Positions 9,201 to 16,756 of a DNA stretch of 64,000 nucleotides are shown here, piece after piece. The stretch covers positions 806,001-870,000 of the forward strand of contig NZ_BNED01000005.1 of assembly GCF_016755875.1 (NCBI RefSeq). The letters are read 5' to 3'. Every line of letters begins with the position of its first letter. The first letter of the stretch is position 1. Origin of the DNA: Streptomyces spororaveus (GTDB lineage Bacteria; Actinomycetota; Actinomycetes; Streptomycetales; Streptomycetaceae). Position numbers and translations under genes: made by a program. The notes under the pieces were generated by a model, which was given only the letters and a program-made list of their open reading frames with translations, ran no database searches and was not told the origin of the DNA.

Positions 9201-9963
9201 CGATCAGCCCGGCGAAGTCGGGGTGGTTGACGTCGATGCCGGTGTCGAGCACCACGACCTTGACGCCCTTGCCGTCGTACCCCGCCGCCCAGGCCTCGGG
9301 CGCCCCGATCAGCGGCACGCTCTCCTTCAGGCTGGCCTTCACGCGACCGTCGAGCCACAGCTTCGCCACGCCCTCGCCCAGCGACGGTCTGCCCTGCGGC
9401 GCGACGGTGGTCCAGAAGGTGCGGGCCTGTCGCTTCTCGGTGCTGAGCGCGGCACCGCCGATGCCCTTGAGCTGGCGGGTCACCTTGCTGCCCCGGGGGG
9501 CCGTCGGCTCCCCGGCCGAGCGGGACTTCGACTGGGTGTACGTCGCGATCAGCGGTACCGAGGCCGACTTCGCGTCGTCGTAGCCCATCTCGATCAGGTC
9601 GGTGACGTTGAACAGCCGCCGGTCCAGCTCCGTGCCCAGCAGCGGCGCCGCCTCGTCCGGGATGACGAACAGGTCTCCCTTGACCTGCTGGATCTTCACG
9701 CCGCCGACGGCACTGTCGGGCCGGTCGACTTCGGCGGTCTGCTTGCCGTCGGCCATCGTGGTGACCGTGACGACGTCGCCGGTGACCAGGGTGACCTTGT
9801 GGGTCGCCGAGGACTTGGCGGGATGGGTGGGCTTGCTCGGAGCGGCTTGTGCGGGCGCTTGCAGGACCGCAAGCCCCGACGCCAACAGCGGAAGCGTGGT
9901 GGCGGCTGAGATCAACTGCCAGCGCCGACGCCGGAAGGCGGAAACATGAGAGGGGGAGGACAT
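6235..9963 (-). CDS. secreted subtilisin-like serine protease (S8) with PA domain
   Basis: A 1242-residue exported peptidase. A signal peptide (RRRR, then a hydrophobic stretch ending APAQAAPS) precedes a propeptide. The S8 catalytic domain spans about 225-500 with the triad visible: Asp240 in VVVLDTGID, His272 in NGHGTHVAGT, Ser446 in SGTSMATPH. A protease-associated (PA) domain is likely around 850-960 (GKVVVIDRSDGVSPQERTEAAVAAGAKALIVVND). The rest is beta-rich accessory sequence of the kind seen in large Streptomyces subtilases. It probably degrades extracellular protein. The gene is monocistronic with its own terminator and a 255-base upstream region. Confidence 0.95.
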   Translation of the reverse strand: MSSPSHVSAFRRRRWQLISAATTLPLLASGLAVLQAPAQAAPSKPTHPAKSSATHKVTLVTGDVVTVTTMADGKQTAEVDRPDSAVGGVKIQQVKGDLFVIPDEAAPLLGTELDRRLFNVTDLIEMGYDDAKSASVPLIATYTQSKSRSAGEPTAPRGSKVTRQLKGIGGAALSTEKRQARTFWTTVAPQGRPSLGEGVAKLWLDGRVKASLKESVPLIGAPEAWAAGYDGKGVKVVVLDTGIDVNHPDFAGLIDGTASFVPGEAVTDVNGHGTHVAGTIVGSGAASGGANKGVAPGADLFVGKVLGGTEGSGQDSWVMAGMQWAAESGADVVNMSLGDSYPTDGSDPMSQTVDALSAQYGTLFVIAAGNSGPESISAPGAAASALTVAATDKQDRLASFSSTGPLAHSGGMKPDIAAPGVDITAARSQEMTGGGEGPYRTLSGTSMATPHVVGAAAILAQQHPDWTGAQLKEHLMSTAKGLDGGYSPYEVGTGRVDVAAAVRTTVRGTGSLFFGNHTWPHEPSDAAVTKDLTFTNTGSADIILNLAVTGGGPFTLGATRVTVPAGGTAAVPVTGDPKAAAAGRHVGHVTATDAATGQPVTRTSVALLKEEERYDLNIKLVGRDGKPAAGWVTVNQAGDFWPWSLYVDGSTTMRMAPGTYTAAGYLDVAGEKADRSGLAVLVDPETVLRDRSADVVLDASKARLLQTEAPQRTEDRQRKVDFNVHYKGLDPFTDYRSAYVLPPMYDDVYVAPTEPMKQGEFMLTTRWRKGQPQLGLSTPGGRLPFDALVQAGSALGTARDTLDAVYAGNGATAAYKKVKARGKVVVIDRSDGVSPQERTEAAVAAGAKALIVVNDGVGGLMEYVGESNIPVATVHREAGTALVAMAKAGSHKLTVEQTEYTPFVYDLTREYPGRVPDRALVYKPAKDDLARIDARYFSATDGRSAEGYRSDFTLSPSVNFPEREWHPGTRIEWVTPGQVWREFHAQGVDTALPWVMVSGDNTYAKGSTTRLDWFAPATRPAQSESFGVYNSRWQNHMTWNVQAWASSSDTMRLGGFLQWGETPTHLQVFQGDRLIHDNPHSTDMQWVEVPGGNLPYRAVLDAERPGDLFRLSTRTHTEWTFMSDTVVSDFFEPFPVLNLDYALESDLHGDIKANATQEIALKPVSMGVGTVPGTVKSVKLDVSYDDGATWQKVTVAKGAHGRWTGSFRTAKKPGGFISVRASAETDSGFSVRNEIIRAYGLR

Positions 9964-10068
9964 GCCAAGGGTCTATCGACCCGAGAGTGCCGGCGTGAAG
10001 GCATCATGACGGCAAGTCCTCGCCATGGCAGATGCTTGTCAACCGTGAACCGCGCGATAGCGGGTGTA

Positions 10069-10078
10069 ATGACGTCAT
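10069..10078. promoter_or_regulatory. perfect 10-bp palindrome upstream of the S8 protease gene
   Basis: ATGACGTCAT, about 105 bases before the protease start, is self-complementary and lies in the only intergenic stretch upstream of that gene. A LuxR-type dimer could bind such a site, but a 10-bp palindrome can occur by chance. Confidence 0.25.
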
Positions 10079-10218
10079 ACGACGTGGGCATTGGCGACCA
10101 CATGCCGTCTCGGTACGGTCTGCCGTCACTCGATGTGCGGTGACCTCATCCGCTGGCGGCGGCGAGTAGGTGAGCAGCGGCCGTCCGGAGGGCAGAGGCG
10201 GCCCGTCCGCGCGCGGGA

Positions 10219-11058
10219 CTAGGGACGCGCTGTCGGGATGCCGGCAGGGCAGTCTCCATTGGGGCCATCCCTTTGGCAGGTGAAGGTGCAGTGCCGAGCG
10301 GGTGAAGGGGCGTTACCCAGCTTCCTCTGCCCCGCTGTCCACACCGCCTCAGTCAAGCAGCAGCGGGCGGGGGAGGCTCCCCGATCAGCCCTCCCGGACC
10401 AATCACGGACCAGATTCGATGTCGAAGGCAGCGGCCCCCAGGACCAAGCCACCGCCCCTTCCCCGCCCGCCGCATACGCCAAGATCCGGTCCGCGACCTC
10501 CAGGGGGCCCGGACGCGATGGACGACAGTATCTGTTCGGCGTGTGCGGTGGCCTTGCGCGCGTAGGCGTGGGCGTGGCGGGGACAGGAGCCGGGGCCGGG
10601 AGCCGTTCCCCGACCGAAGACAGGGCGCCGGACTCGTGGCCGGTGATGGTGAACTGGGTCCCGAGGGCGATCGCGTACGTGTTGTCGGTGGGCAGGTCGG
10701 CGGGGACGGTCCATGCGTACGTGCCGGAGGCACCGTCCACCGCGGCGATCTGCGCCACCTGCTGGAGAGCCGTGGCCTGTCCCTTCATCAACCTGAGCGA
10801 CTGGGTTCCGGGGGGCCCGTCGGTCCACACGATGGAGTAGGTCTTGCCCGCCTCCCGGACGACATTGGAGATGGGCTGTGCGAACTTGGCAGCCGCGGCG
10901 GCGGGCTGGGGCTGGGTCACGCCGGTGATGGCGCTGTACGCGAGGGCCAGGACGGCGGCCGCGAGCACCAGGTGAGGACGCCGCCGGGCGGTAGCGAGGG
11001 TTTCCATGACCTGCCTAACGGGGTCCGGCCCGCCGGTCACCTCGTTGGCGTTCTCCAC
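10219..11058 (-). CDS. exported or anchored protein with Kre9/Knh-like beta domain; C-terminus doubtful
   Basis: A 279-codon frame from a GTG at 11058; ATG 11007, with AGGCAGG just upstream, is an alternative start. A hydrophobic helix (PHLVLAAAVLALAYSAITGV) anchors or exports it. Residues about 60-145 resemble the Ser/Thr-rich, Kre9/Knh1-type beta module (GKTYSIVWTDGPPGTQSLRLMKG ... GTYAWTVPADLPTDNTYAIAL). After about residue 160 the sequence becomes Pro/Arg-rich and composition-biased, and another frame offers a more protein-like continuation (KATAHAEQILSSIASGPPG). The 3' third may therefore be frameshifted. Function unknown. Confidence 0.5.
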   Translation of the reverse strand: MENANEVTGGPDPVRQVMETLATARRRPHLVLAAAVLALAYSAITGVTQPQPAAAAAKFAQPISNVVREAGKTYSIVWTDGPPGTQSLRLMKGQATALQQVAQIAAVDGASGTYAWTVPADLPTDNTYAIALGTQFTITGHESGALSSVGERLPAPAPVPATPTPTRARPPHTPNRYCRPSRPGPLEVADRILAYAAGGEGAVAWSWGPLPSTSNLVRDWSGRADRGASPARCCLTEAVWTAGQRKLGNAPSPARHCTFTCQRDGPNGDCPAGIPTARP

Positions 11059-11416
11059 GAGAGCGGACTCTGGTCCAACTTCCGGAGGGCGTCGACACCG
11101 GCGTCAAGGCCGGCTTCGAGTACGACGGTCGGGGTGCGGGTGAGCCCCTGCCGGACCGGGCCGACAGCGGCGGCAAGACGGCCACCCTGGTGGACGGTCT
11201 CGGGCACGTCACGCTTGAGGAGAGGCGCCACCTCATGCCCGGCTCCATCGGCACAGCCGCCAAGATCCTCGAGGTAGGCCTCGCCGCGCGAGAGCTCGGC
11301 GGGGATTCCGCCCACTTGGCGTGTCGCCGGAGCAGGTGCGGCATCGGTGCGGCATGTTCTTCTCGCTGGCGAAATAGGTAGAAAACGCAGAAATCGGCGG
11401 TCGATGGAGGTGCCCG
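11059..11416. other. intergenic region, possible unresolved remnant
   Basis: About 358 bases. Both strands have open frames with protein-like stretches (on minus, EDLGGCADGAGHEVAPLLKRD; on plus, EERRHLMPGSIGTAAKILEVG) but neither gives a recognisable domain or start. It must contain the promoter of the plus-strand molybdenum oxidoreductase operon starting at 11417. Confidence 0.3.
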
Positions 11417-12862
11417 ATGGGCGCGAGCGGCATCGGGCAGGGCCAGCCAGACGACGTGCCACCGCCAACGGGCAAGGAGCCGCGGAAGCCTGACGCCCCG
11501 CCTGCGGCTGGATCTCCGCCCGCTCGGGCTGCCGACGCCCGGAAGCCGGCCCCGGCGAAGGTCCGGTCCGGTCCGCTGACGCGGCTGCGGGAGGCTGGGA
11601 GCGCGGCCCTGGGATCGGGCCCGCCTCCGGGGCCGGCCCGTCCGGAGTTCTGGCGGAGTCCGCTGCGCGGGCCGTGGCTGACCGCGGTGTTCGGGCTGGT
11701 CCTGCTGTTCGGGATCACGGTGCTCTTCGTGACGGGTCTGCTGTCGTACGCGGCGTACAACCCCGATCTCGCGGCGGTCAACGACCAGACACCGAACAAG
11801 GGATGGCTCGGCTTCTACCTGTTCTCGTGGCCGACGTCTCCGTACTGGCTCTACCGCCTCACCCAGGGCGTCCACGTCACGCTGGGGATCGTCCTCGTGC
11901 CCGTCCTGCTGGCGAAGCTTTGGTCGGTCATCCCGAAGCTGTTCGAGTGGCCACCGGTCCGCTCGGTCAGCCACGCTCTGGAGCGGCTGTCCCTGCTCCT
12001 GCTGGTCGGCGGCGCCGGCTTCGAGTTCGTCACCGGCATCCTCAACGTCCAGCTCCACTACAACTTCCCCGGCTCCTTCTACACCCTGCACTTCTACGGA
12101 GCCTGGGTGTTCATCGGCGCCTTCGTCGTCCACGTGACCTTTCGACTCCCGAGGGCCCTGCGGGCCGTACGGGAACGGCCCGGGGAGCCCGCGGCGGGGA
12201 CCGAGGAAGCGGTCGGGCTCGTCTCGCCACGCCCCGCGGCGCCGACCATCTCCCGCCGGGGTGCCCTGGCCATGGTGGGGCTCGGTTCGGTCGCGCTACT
12301 GGTCGTCACGGCGGGGCAGAGCATCGGCGGATGGTGGCGGCGGACCGCCCTGCTGGCCCCGCACGGCCGGGACCCGGGTTCGGGCCCGAACGGGTTCCAG
12401 ATCAACAAGACCGCCGCCTCGGTCGGTATCCGGCCCAGCGATGTCGGTCCCGCGTGGCGGCTGACCGTACGCGGCCCCGGGCGTCAGGTCGACCTGACGT
12501 ACGAGCAGCTCCTGGCCATGCCGCAGCACGAGTCGGCTCTGCCCATCGCCTGCGTGGAGGGCTGGTCGACGCCCGACCAGCGGTGGGGCGGGGTCCGTCT
12601 CACCGATCTGGCCGCGCTCGTCGGACTCGGTGTGAACACGCCCGAGGCCCTCGTCGAGTCGGTGCAGCGCGGCGGCTCGTTCAGCTCCGCCGTACTCAGC
12701 GACCATCAGGTCCGCGACAGCCGCTCGCTCCTGGCCGTCCGCGTCAACGGGGCGACCCTCTCCGCCGACCACGGCTACCCGGCGCGGGCCATCATCGCGG
12801 GGGCACCGGGGGTCCACAACACCAAATGGGTCACCCGCCTCACCTTCGGAGAGCCCGCATGA
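11417..12862 (+). CDS. membrane molybdopterin-dependent oxidoreductase (cytochrome b-like plus sulfite-oxidase fold)
   Basis: A 481-residue protein with GGAGG 7 bases before ATG 11417. A Pro/Ala-rich N-tail (1-80) precedes about five membrane helices (about 92-290), with His residues in helices (FSWPTSPYWLYRLTQGVHVTLGIV; FHYGAWVFIGAFVVHV-like end) that could ligate haem as in b561-type proteins. An SRRGALAMVG segment follows, then a molybdopterin domain (about 325-480) of the sulfite oxidase/MsrP type with the Mo-ligand Cys379 in CVEGWS and a terminal HGYPAR...PGVHNTKWV block. It probably transfers electrons between the molybdenum centre and the membrane; the substrate is unknown. The stop overlaps the next gene by 4 bases. 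A paralogue lies at 40802-41944. Confidence 0.85.
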   Translation: MGASGIGQGQPDDVPPPTGKEPRKPDAPPAAGSPPARAADARKPAPAKVRSGPLTRLREAGSAALGSGPPPGPARPEFWRSPLRGPWLTAVFGLVLLFGITVLFVTGLLSYAAYNPDLAAVNDQTPNKGWLGFYLFSWPTSPYWLYRLTQGVHVTLGIVLVPVLLAKLWSVIPKLFEWPPVRSVSHALERLSLLLLVGGAGFEFVTGILNVQLHYNFPGSFYTLHFYGAWVFIGAFVVHVTFRLPRALRAVRERPGEPAAGTEEAVGLVSPRPAAPTISRRGALAMVGLGSVALLVVTAGQSIGGWWRRTALLAPHGRDPGSGPNGFQINKTAASVGIRPSDVGPAWRLTVRGPGRQVDLTYEQLLAMPQHESALPIACVEGWSTPDQRWGGVRLTDLAALVGLGVNTPEALVESVQRGGSFSSAVLSDHQVRDSRSLLAVRVNGATLSADHGYPARAIIAGAPGVHNTKWVTRLTFGEPA

Positions 12863-13356
12863 GCGCCCCGACCGCCTTCCGGCGCCGCTACGGCGCCTCC
12901 CCCCTGCACCTGCTCCTCGTACTGGCCTCTTTCGCCCTTGCCGTGTACGCCGGTCTGCGCCTGTTCCAGGGGGACACCGTCGGGGTGGCCGTCTGGTTCG
13001 TCGGAGCGGCCCTCCTGCACGACCTGGTCCTGCTGCCCCTGTACTCGCTGACCGACCGCGCGGTACAGGGGCTGTTCCCCCAAGGGCCGAGCGATGGTCG
13101 GCTCGCACCCCGGGTGAGCGTGAACTACGTGCGCGTACCCGCGTTCGTCTCGGGTGTTCTGCTGCTGGTCTGGTGGCCGCTGGTCTTCCGCCAAGTCGCG
13201 CACTACACCGCGGCGACAGCCCTTCCGGCGGACGGGTTCCTCGCACGCTGGCTCCTCATCACCGCGGCGCTGTTCGCCGCCTCGGCCGTGGTCCTGGTCG
13301 TACGGGCATGGCGCTGGAGCCGCGCTCAGCGACAGGCCCGCAACGCGACGAAGTGA
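12859..13356 (+). CDS. small integral membrane partner of the molybdenum oxidoreductase
   Basis: A 165-residue protein starting at the ATGA overlap with the oxidoreductase stop, so probably translationally coupled. It has four hydrophobic helices (about 18-35, 43-60, 90-108, 125-145) and a conserved-looking HDLVLLPLYSLTDR between the second and third. The paralogous locus encodes a similar protein (VVVHDGFVAPAVMAI) in the same relative place. A quinone or haem partner role is inference. Its 3' end overlaps the convergent methyltransferase gene by about 30 bases. Confidence 0.75.
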   Translation: MSAPTAFRRRYGASPLHLLLVLASFALAVYAGLRLFQGDTVGVAVWFVGAALLHDLVLLPLYSLTDRAVQGLFPQGPSDGRLAPRVSVNYVRVPAFVSGVLLLVWWPLVFRQVAHYTAATALPADGFLARWLLITAALFAASAVVLVVRAWRWSRAQRQARNATK

Positions 13357-14018
13357 CGCCCGCGGGCTCCGGTCCACCGTTCGGCCTCGATCCACCCCGA
13401 CGCCGCGGCATGGCGGCCGAGGGCGGTGGCCCCGACCACGGCCCAGGGGAAGACTGTGCTGACCGGCTGGTGACCGGCGTGGATCCGGACGCGGCGACGC
13501 TCGTCCACCTCACCGGCGGCGGTCTCCACCAGGAGGAGCCCGTCCGGAGTAACGACTTCCCGGATCCGGTGCAGCAGCCGTCTGGGCTCGCCACCGATCC
13601 CGATGTTGCCGTCGATCAGCAACGCCGTCCCCCACCGACCCTCGTCGGGAAGCGGTTCGAAGACCGATTTGCTCACCGCGGAACCGCCCCGGCAGGCGGT
13701 CGTGATCACTGCAACAGGGCAGACATCGATACCGAGGGCGTGGTAGCCGCGCCCTGCAAGTGCCTCGACCATCCGGCCGGCGCCGCACCCGATGTCCAGG
13801 ACCCGGCCAGTGCACCGCCGCAGCACAGTCCGGTCGGCCGCGTCCGCCCGGGCGCACCACCTTTCCAGGTCCAGAGGGAAGGACCAGCCTTCCGCATCGC
13901 ACAGGAACAGGGACAGGGCACGTCGTGGGGCGTGGATCGCCCGCGCGTAGGAGCCTGTGCTCCAGGCCCGGTATTCATGAGCGGTCACTCCCCATGTCTC
14001 GCCCCGCCCCGTGACCAT
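13326..14018 (-). CDS. class I SAM-dependent methyltransferase
   Basis: A 230-residue protein; ATG 14018 was chosen over the longer frame because the extra N-terminus is low-complexity and would run through the divergent gene's start. The SAM-binding motif I is VLDIGCGAGRMVEAL (about residue 80), with the acidic end of strand 2 in GIDVCPVAV and a motif region LLIDGNIGIGGEP. It is clearly a paralogue of the methyltransferase at 37898-38557 (both share the LDIGCG, SVF(E/D)PLP and GRWGT(A/V)LLIDGNIGIGG blocks), and both lie near a molybdenum oxidoreductase. Substrate unknown. Confidence 0.85.
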   Translation of the reverse strand: MVTGRGETWGVTAHEYRAWSTGSYARAIHAPRRALSLFLCDAEGWSFPLDLERWCARADAADRTVLRRCTGRVLDIGCGAGRMVEALAGRGYHALGIDVCPVAVITTACRGGSAVSKSVFEPLPDEGRWGTALLIDGNIGIGGEPRRLLHRIREVVTPDGLLLVETAAGEVDERRRVRIHAGHQPVSTVFPWAVVGATALGRHAAASGWIEAERWTGARGRHFVALRACR

Positions 14019-14125
14019 GGTGCGTTCTGGGCCACCGATTCCCCCGGACGGCCTTCTTTCCGTGATCACCGCGACACGTGGTCGGCCGGCGCGGGAGCGG
14101 CCGCTGATGAGGGCATCCTTGGGCG

Positions 14126-16084
14126 GTGTCTTCGATATCAGCGCAGCCTCAACCGCCGTACGCAGATGGGCGGATGGTCGTGTGCGGTGACGACGGGCTG
14201 GCCCGTCGTCTGGCCTCCGAGCTGCAGGAGGTCTACAAGGAACGGGTGACGCTCGTTGCCCCTGCCGGCCGTGATGCCCAACCGAGCGTGGGCCGTGCAC
14301 CCGGCTCACCGGGACGGGGTCTTCTGGACCGGGTCCCGCTCACGCGGCTGCGGAGCCCTGCCGGGGAGCGGCCGCCGGCGCGGGAGCCGTGGGTCCTGGA
14401 GGCGGCGGAACCCGACGAGGAGGTGCTGGCCGCGGCGGGGGTGGCCGGGGCCGCCGCCTTGGCACTGGTGCACGAGGACGACGACACCAACGTCCGGGCG
14501 GCCCTGGTCGCGCGTCGGCTCAACCCGAGGCTGCGGCTCGTGATCCGGCTGTACAACCGCAAGCTCGGCCAGCACCTGGAGGAGCTCCTCGACCAGGCCG
14601 CGATGGTGGCGGAGCCGGGGATCGACCTGCGGGAGCTGGACTCCTCGACGACCGTGCTCTCGGACGCCGACACCGCGGCCCCCGCGCTGGCGGCCAGCGC
14701 CGTCGCCGGTACCAGCAAGGTGGTCCTGGCCGACGGCCTGCTGCTGCGAGCGGTGGAGCGTACGCCTCCGGGAAGGGGCGAGGTGGCCGATCCGGGACTG
14801 TGCACCCTCGCCCTCCTCTCCGCGACGACGAGCGACCCGGCCGGCGCGGAGGGCGCGGAGTCCAGCGGGGATCGCGGCCCGCAGCTGCTGCCCGACGACC
14901 GGGCCGTGGCCATGGCTACGGGACGGGGCATCGTGGCCCTGGAGACGGTCGCCCACACGAACGCGTCCCAAGCCAGGCCCAGGCTGGGCGCGGGGGCCCT
15001 CCCAGTGGCTTCCCTGTTCTCCCGTCGGTTGCGCTGGTCGATGGCCGGAATGGTCGCCGCTGTGGCCGCACTCGCGCTGGCGTCGTGGGCGACGACCGGC
15101 GATCACCCCCTGCACGCCGCCTACATCACCCTGCTCGACATCTTCGCGATCAACGACCCGGCGGTGGGCGACGCCACCGAGCGGCAGCTGCTCCAGATCC
15201 TGTCCGGGTTCGTGGGCCTGCTCCTGCTCCCCGTCCTCGTGGCCGCGGCCCTGGAGGGGTTGGGCTCGTTCCGAACGGCGACGGCCCTGCGGCGGCCCCC
15301 GCGCGGACTGTCGGGCCACGTGGTGCTCCTGGGGCTCGGAAAGATCGGCGCACGCGTCCTGGCCCGGCTGCGGGAGCTGGAGATCCCTGTCGTGTGCGTG
15401 GAGTCCGATCCGCAGGCCCGGGGCATCGCCCTGGCCCGCGGGCTGCGCGTTCCGGTGGTCATCGGCGACGTGACCGACGAAGGCGTGCTGGAGTCGGCCC
15501 GCATCGACCGCGCCCACTCCCTGCTCGCCCTGACCAGCTCGGACACCACCAACCTGGAAGCCGCTCTGTACGCCCGCGCGGTCAAGCCCGATCTGCGGGC
15601 CGTCCTGCGCCTGTACGAGGACGACTTCGCGACCGCCGTCTACCGGACCCTGCGGGCCGCTCACCCGGCCGCCCTGACCCGCAGCCGCAGCGTGACCCAC
15701 CTCGCCGCCCCCGCCTTCGCCGGCGCGATGATGGGCCGCCAGGTTCTCGGGGCGATTCCGGTAGAACGACGGGTCCTGCTCTTCGCCGCGGTGGACGTGG
15801 CCGGCCACCCGCATCTGGAGGGCCGCACCATCGCCGAGTCCTTCCGCCCGGGCGCATGGCGGGTCCTCGCCCTCGACACCACCTCGCCCGCCGAACGCCG
15901 CCCCGACCTGGCCGCCGCCCGCGCGGAGGGGCCCGCCCCGCAGTCGGGGCTGGTCTGGGAACTGCACCCGGGGTACGTCCTCAAGCCGGAGGACCGGGTC
16001 GTCCTGGCCGCCACCCGGCGCGGGCTGGCCGAGCTCCTCGGCCGCGGCGCCACCGCGCTCAGCCGGCCCGATGGCCGGATCTGA
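14126..16084 (+). CDS. double TrkA-N (RCK) channel-like membrane protein
   Basis: A 652-residue protein. N-terminal NAD-binding TrkA-type domain (MVVCGDDGLARRLASEL, about 17-170), a long linker, a membrane region of about two helices (about 305-395: MAGMVAAVAALALASWA ... LLQILSGFVGLLLLPVLVAA), then a second TrkA-N (HVVLLGLGKIGARVLARL, about 400-520) and a TrkA-C-like tail. This layout is that of RCK-gated ion channels. The pore-loop position reads TLLDIFAIND, without the TVGYG potassium filter, so ion selectivity is uncertain. It probably takes part in ion homeostasis with nearby transporters. It is divergent from the methyltransferase, with 107 bases between. Confidence 0.8.
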   Translation: MSSISAQPQPPYADGRMVVCGDDGLARRLASELQEVYKERVTLVAPAGRDAQPSVGRAPGSPGRGLLDRVPLTRLRSPAGERPPAREPWVLEAAEPDEEVLAAAGVAGAAALALVHEDDDTNVRAALVARRLNPRLRLVIRLYNRKLGQHLEELLDQAAMVAEPGIDLRELDSSTTVLSDADTAAPALAASAVAGTSKVVLADGLLLRAVERTPPGRGEVADPGLCTLALLSATTSDPAGAEGAESSGDRGPQLLPDDRAVAMATGRGIVALETVAHTNASQARPRLGAGALPVASLFSRRLRWSMAGMVAAVAALALASWATTGDHPLHAAYITLLDIFAINDPAVGDATERQLLQILSGFVGLLLLPVLVAAALEGLGSFRTATALRRPPRGLSGHVVLLGLGKIGARVLARLRELEIPVVCVESDPQARGIALARGLRVPVVIGDVTDEGVLESARIDRAHSLLALTSSDTTNLEAALYARAVKPDLRAVLRLYEDDFATAVYRTLRAAHPAALTRSRSVTHLAAPAFAGAMMGRQVLGAIPVERRVLLFAAVDVAGHPHLEGRTIAESFRPGAWRVLALDTTSPAERRPDLAAARAEGPAPQSGLVWELHPGYVLKPEDRVVLAATRRGLAELLGRGATALSRPDGRI

Positions 16085-16111
16085 GACAACCTCGTCATTG
16101 CGGATATCAAG

Positions 16112-16248
16112 GCGGGGGCGCCGCCAAGCAGGACGCCGACAGCCGCATCTGGCTCGGGGTGCACTTCCCGTGGGACTCCACCGACGGCCTCGCCCTCGGC
16201 GACAAGGTCGCCAACCAGGTCTTCACGACCAAGCTGCGCACCCTGTGA
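16112..16248 (+). pseudogene. C-terminal relic of a vanadium-type haloperoxidase/PAP2 protein
   Basis: In one frame, 45 codons ending at 16248 read like the extreme C-terminus of a bacterial vanadium haloperoxidase: DADSRIWLGVHFPWDSTDG, then LALGDKVANQVF. The SRxxLGVHxxxD block contains the family's vanadate-binding Arg and catalytic His. The rest of the gene is absent, replaced by the end of the channel-like gene 28 bases upstream, so this is a recombination scar. Confidence 0.6.
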
Positions 16249-16337
16249 CGTGAACGGCGGGGCGGGGTCCTGTACCCCTGCCCCGCCGTATGGGAGCCTG
16301 GGGCCACCTTCTCTTCCGCGCTGCCAGGAGACGCCCC

Positions 16338-16514
16338 GTGCCCCGACCCTCTTCGACCGGGCGGGTGTCTCCCCTGTTCGTTTTCGGGGCCGTCCTCACC
16401 GCCGCGGGTACGGCCCTGTACCTGCACCCGGGCCCCGGCCTTCCGCTGCTCGCTCTCGGCGCTTCCGCGCTGGCGGCAACGGTGGCGGTCTGGCTCTCGG
16501 CCCGGCAGCGCTGA
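16338..16514 (+). CDS. two-helix small membrane protein
   Basis: A 58-residue protein from GTG 16338, with AGGAG 7 bases upstream. Two hydrophobic helices (SPLFVFGAVLTAAGTALYL and LPLLALGASALAATVAVWL) joined by a HPGPG turn, ending in a basic tail. Its size, spacing and the (A/G)AVL-x-A-x-AAGxAxY-LH-x-GxPxLA pattern resemble the small gene at 21040-21237. Function unknown. A strong terminator follows. Confidence 0.6.
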   Translation: MPRPSSTGRVSPLFVFGAVLTAAGTALYLHPGPGLPLLALGASALAATVAVWLSARQR

Positions 16515-16534
16515 GCGCGTCAGCCGTACGACCC

Positions 16535-16587
16535 AGCACGGCCCGGATGCCGCCCCCGTTGCTGTGCCTCGGCATCCGGGCCGTGCT
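16535..16587 (+). terminator. 18-bp perfect hairpin terminator
   Basis: Arms 16535-16552 and 16570-16587 are perfectly complementary over 18 bp with a 17-base loop. It lies 20 bases after the stop of the small membrane gene ending at 16514. Confidence 0.85.
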
Positions 16588-16632
16588 CGGTTTCCCCCGT
16601 GCCCTGATCCTGCCTTCCCGCCACCCGGCACA

Positions 16633-16660
16633 CACTGCCGGTGACCGGCAGTCTTTACGC
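16633..16660 (+). promoter_or_regulatory. palindromic element, copy A
   Basis: C-ACTGCCG, a 5-base spacer, CGGCAGT, then CTTTACGC. A second copy in the same orientation relative to its downstream gene lies at 22994-23021 on the minus strand. The two agree at every position outside the 5-base spacer (23 of 28). Copy A is 96 bases before the PucR-type regulator gene. A dimer-binding operator shared by both genes is the simplest reading. Confidence 0.65.
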
Positions 16661-16756
16661 CGCTCTGGTGCCGACGATGGCTTCGTTCCGGACACGTGGC
16701 ACCCTGGTGGCCGCGTCAAGGGATCATCAGGGACGCGTCATGACTGGGGGAAATGC

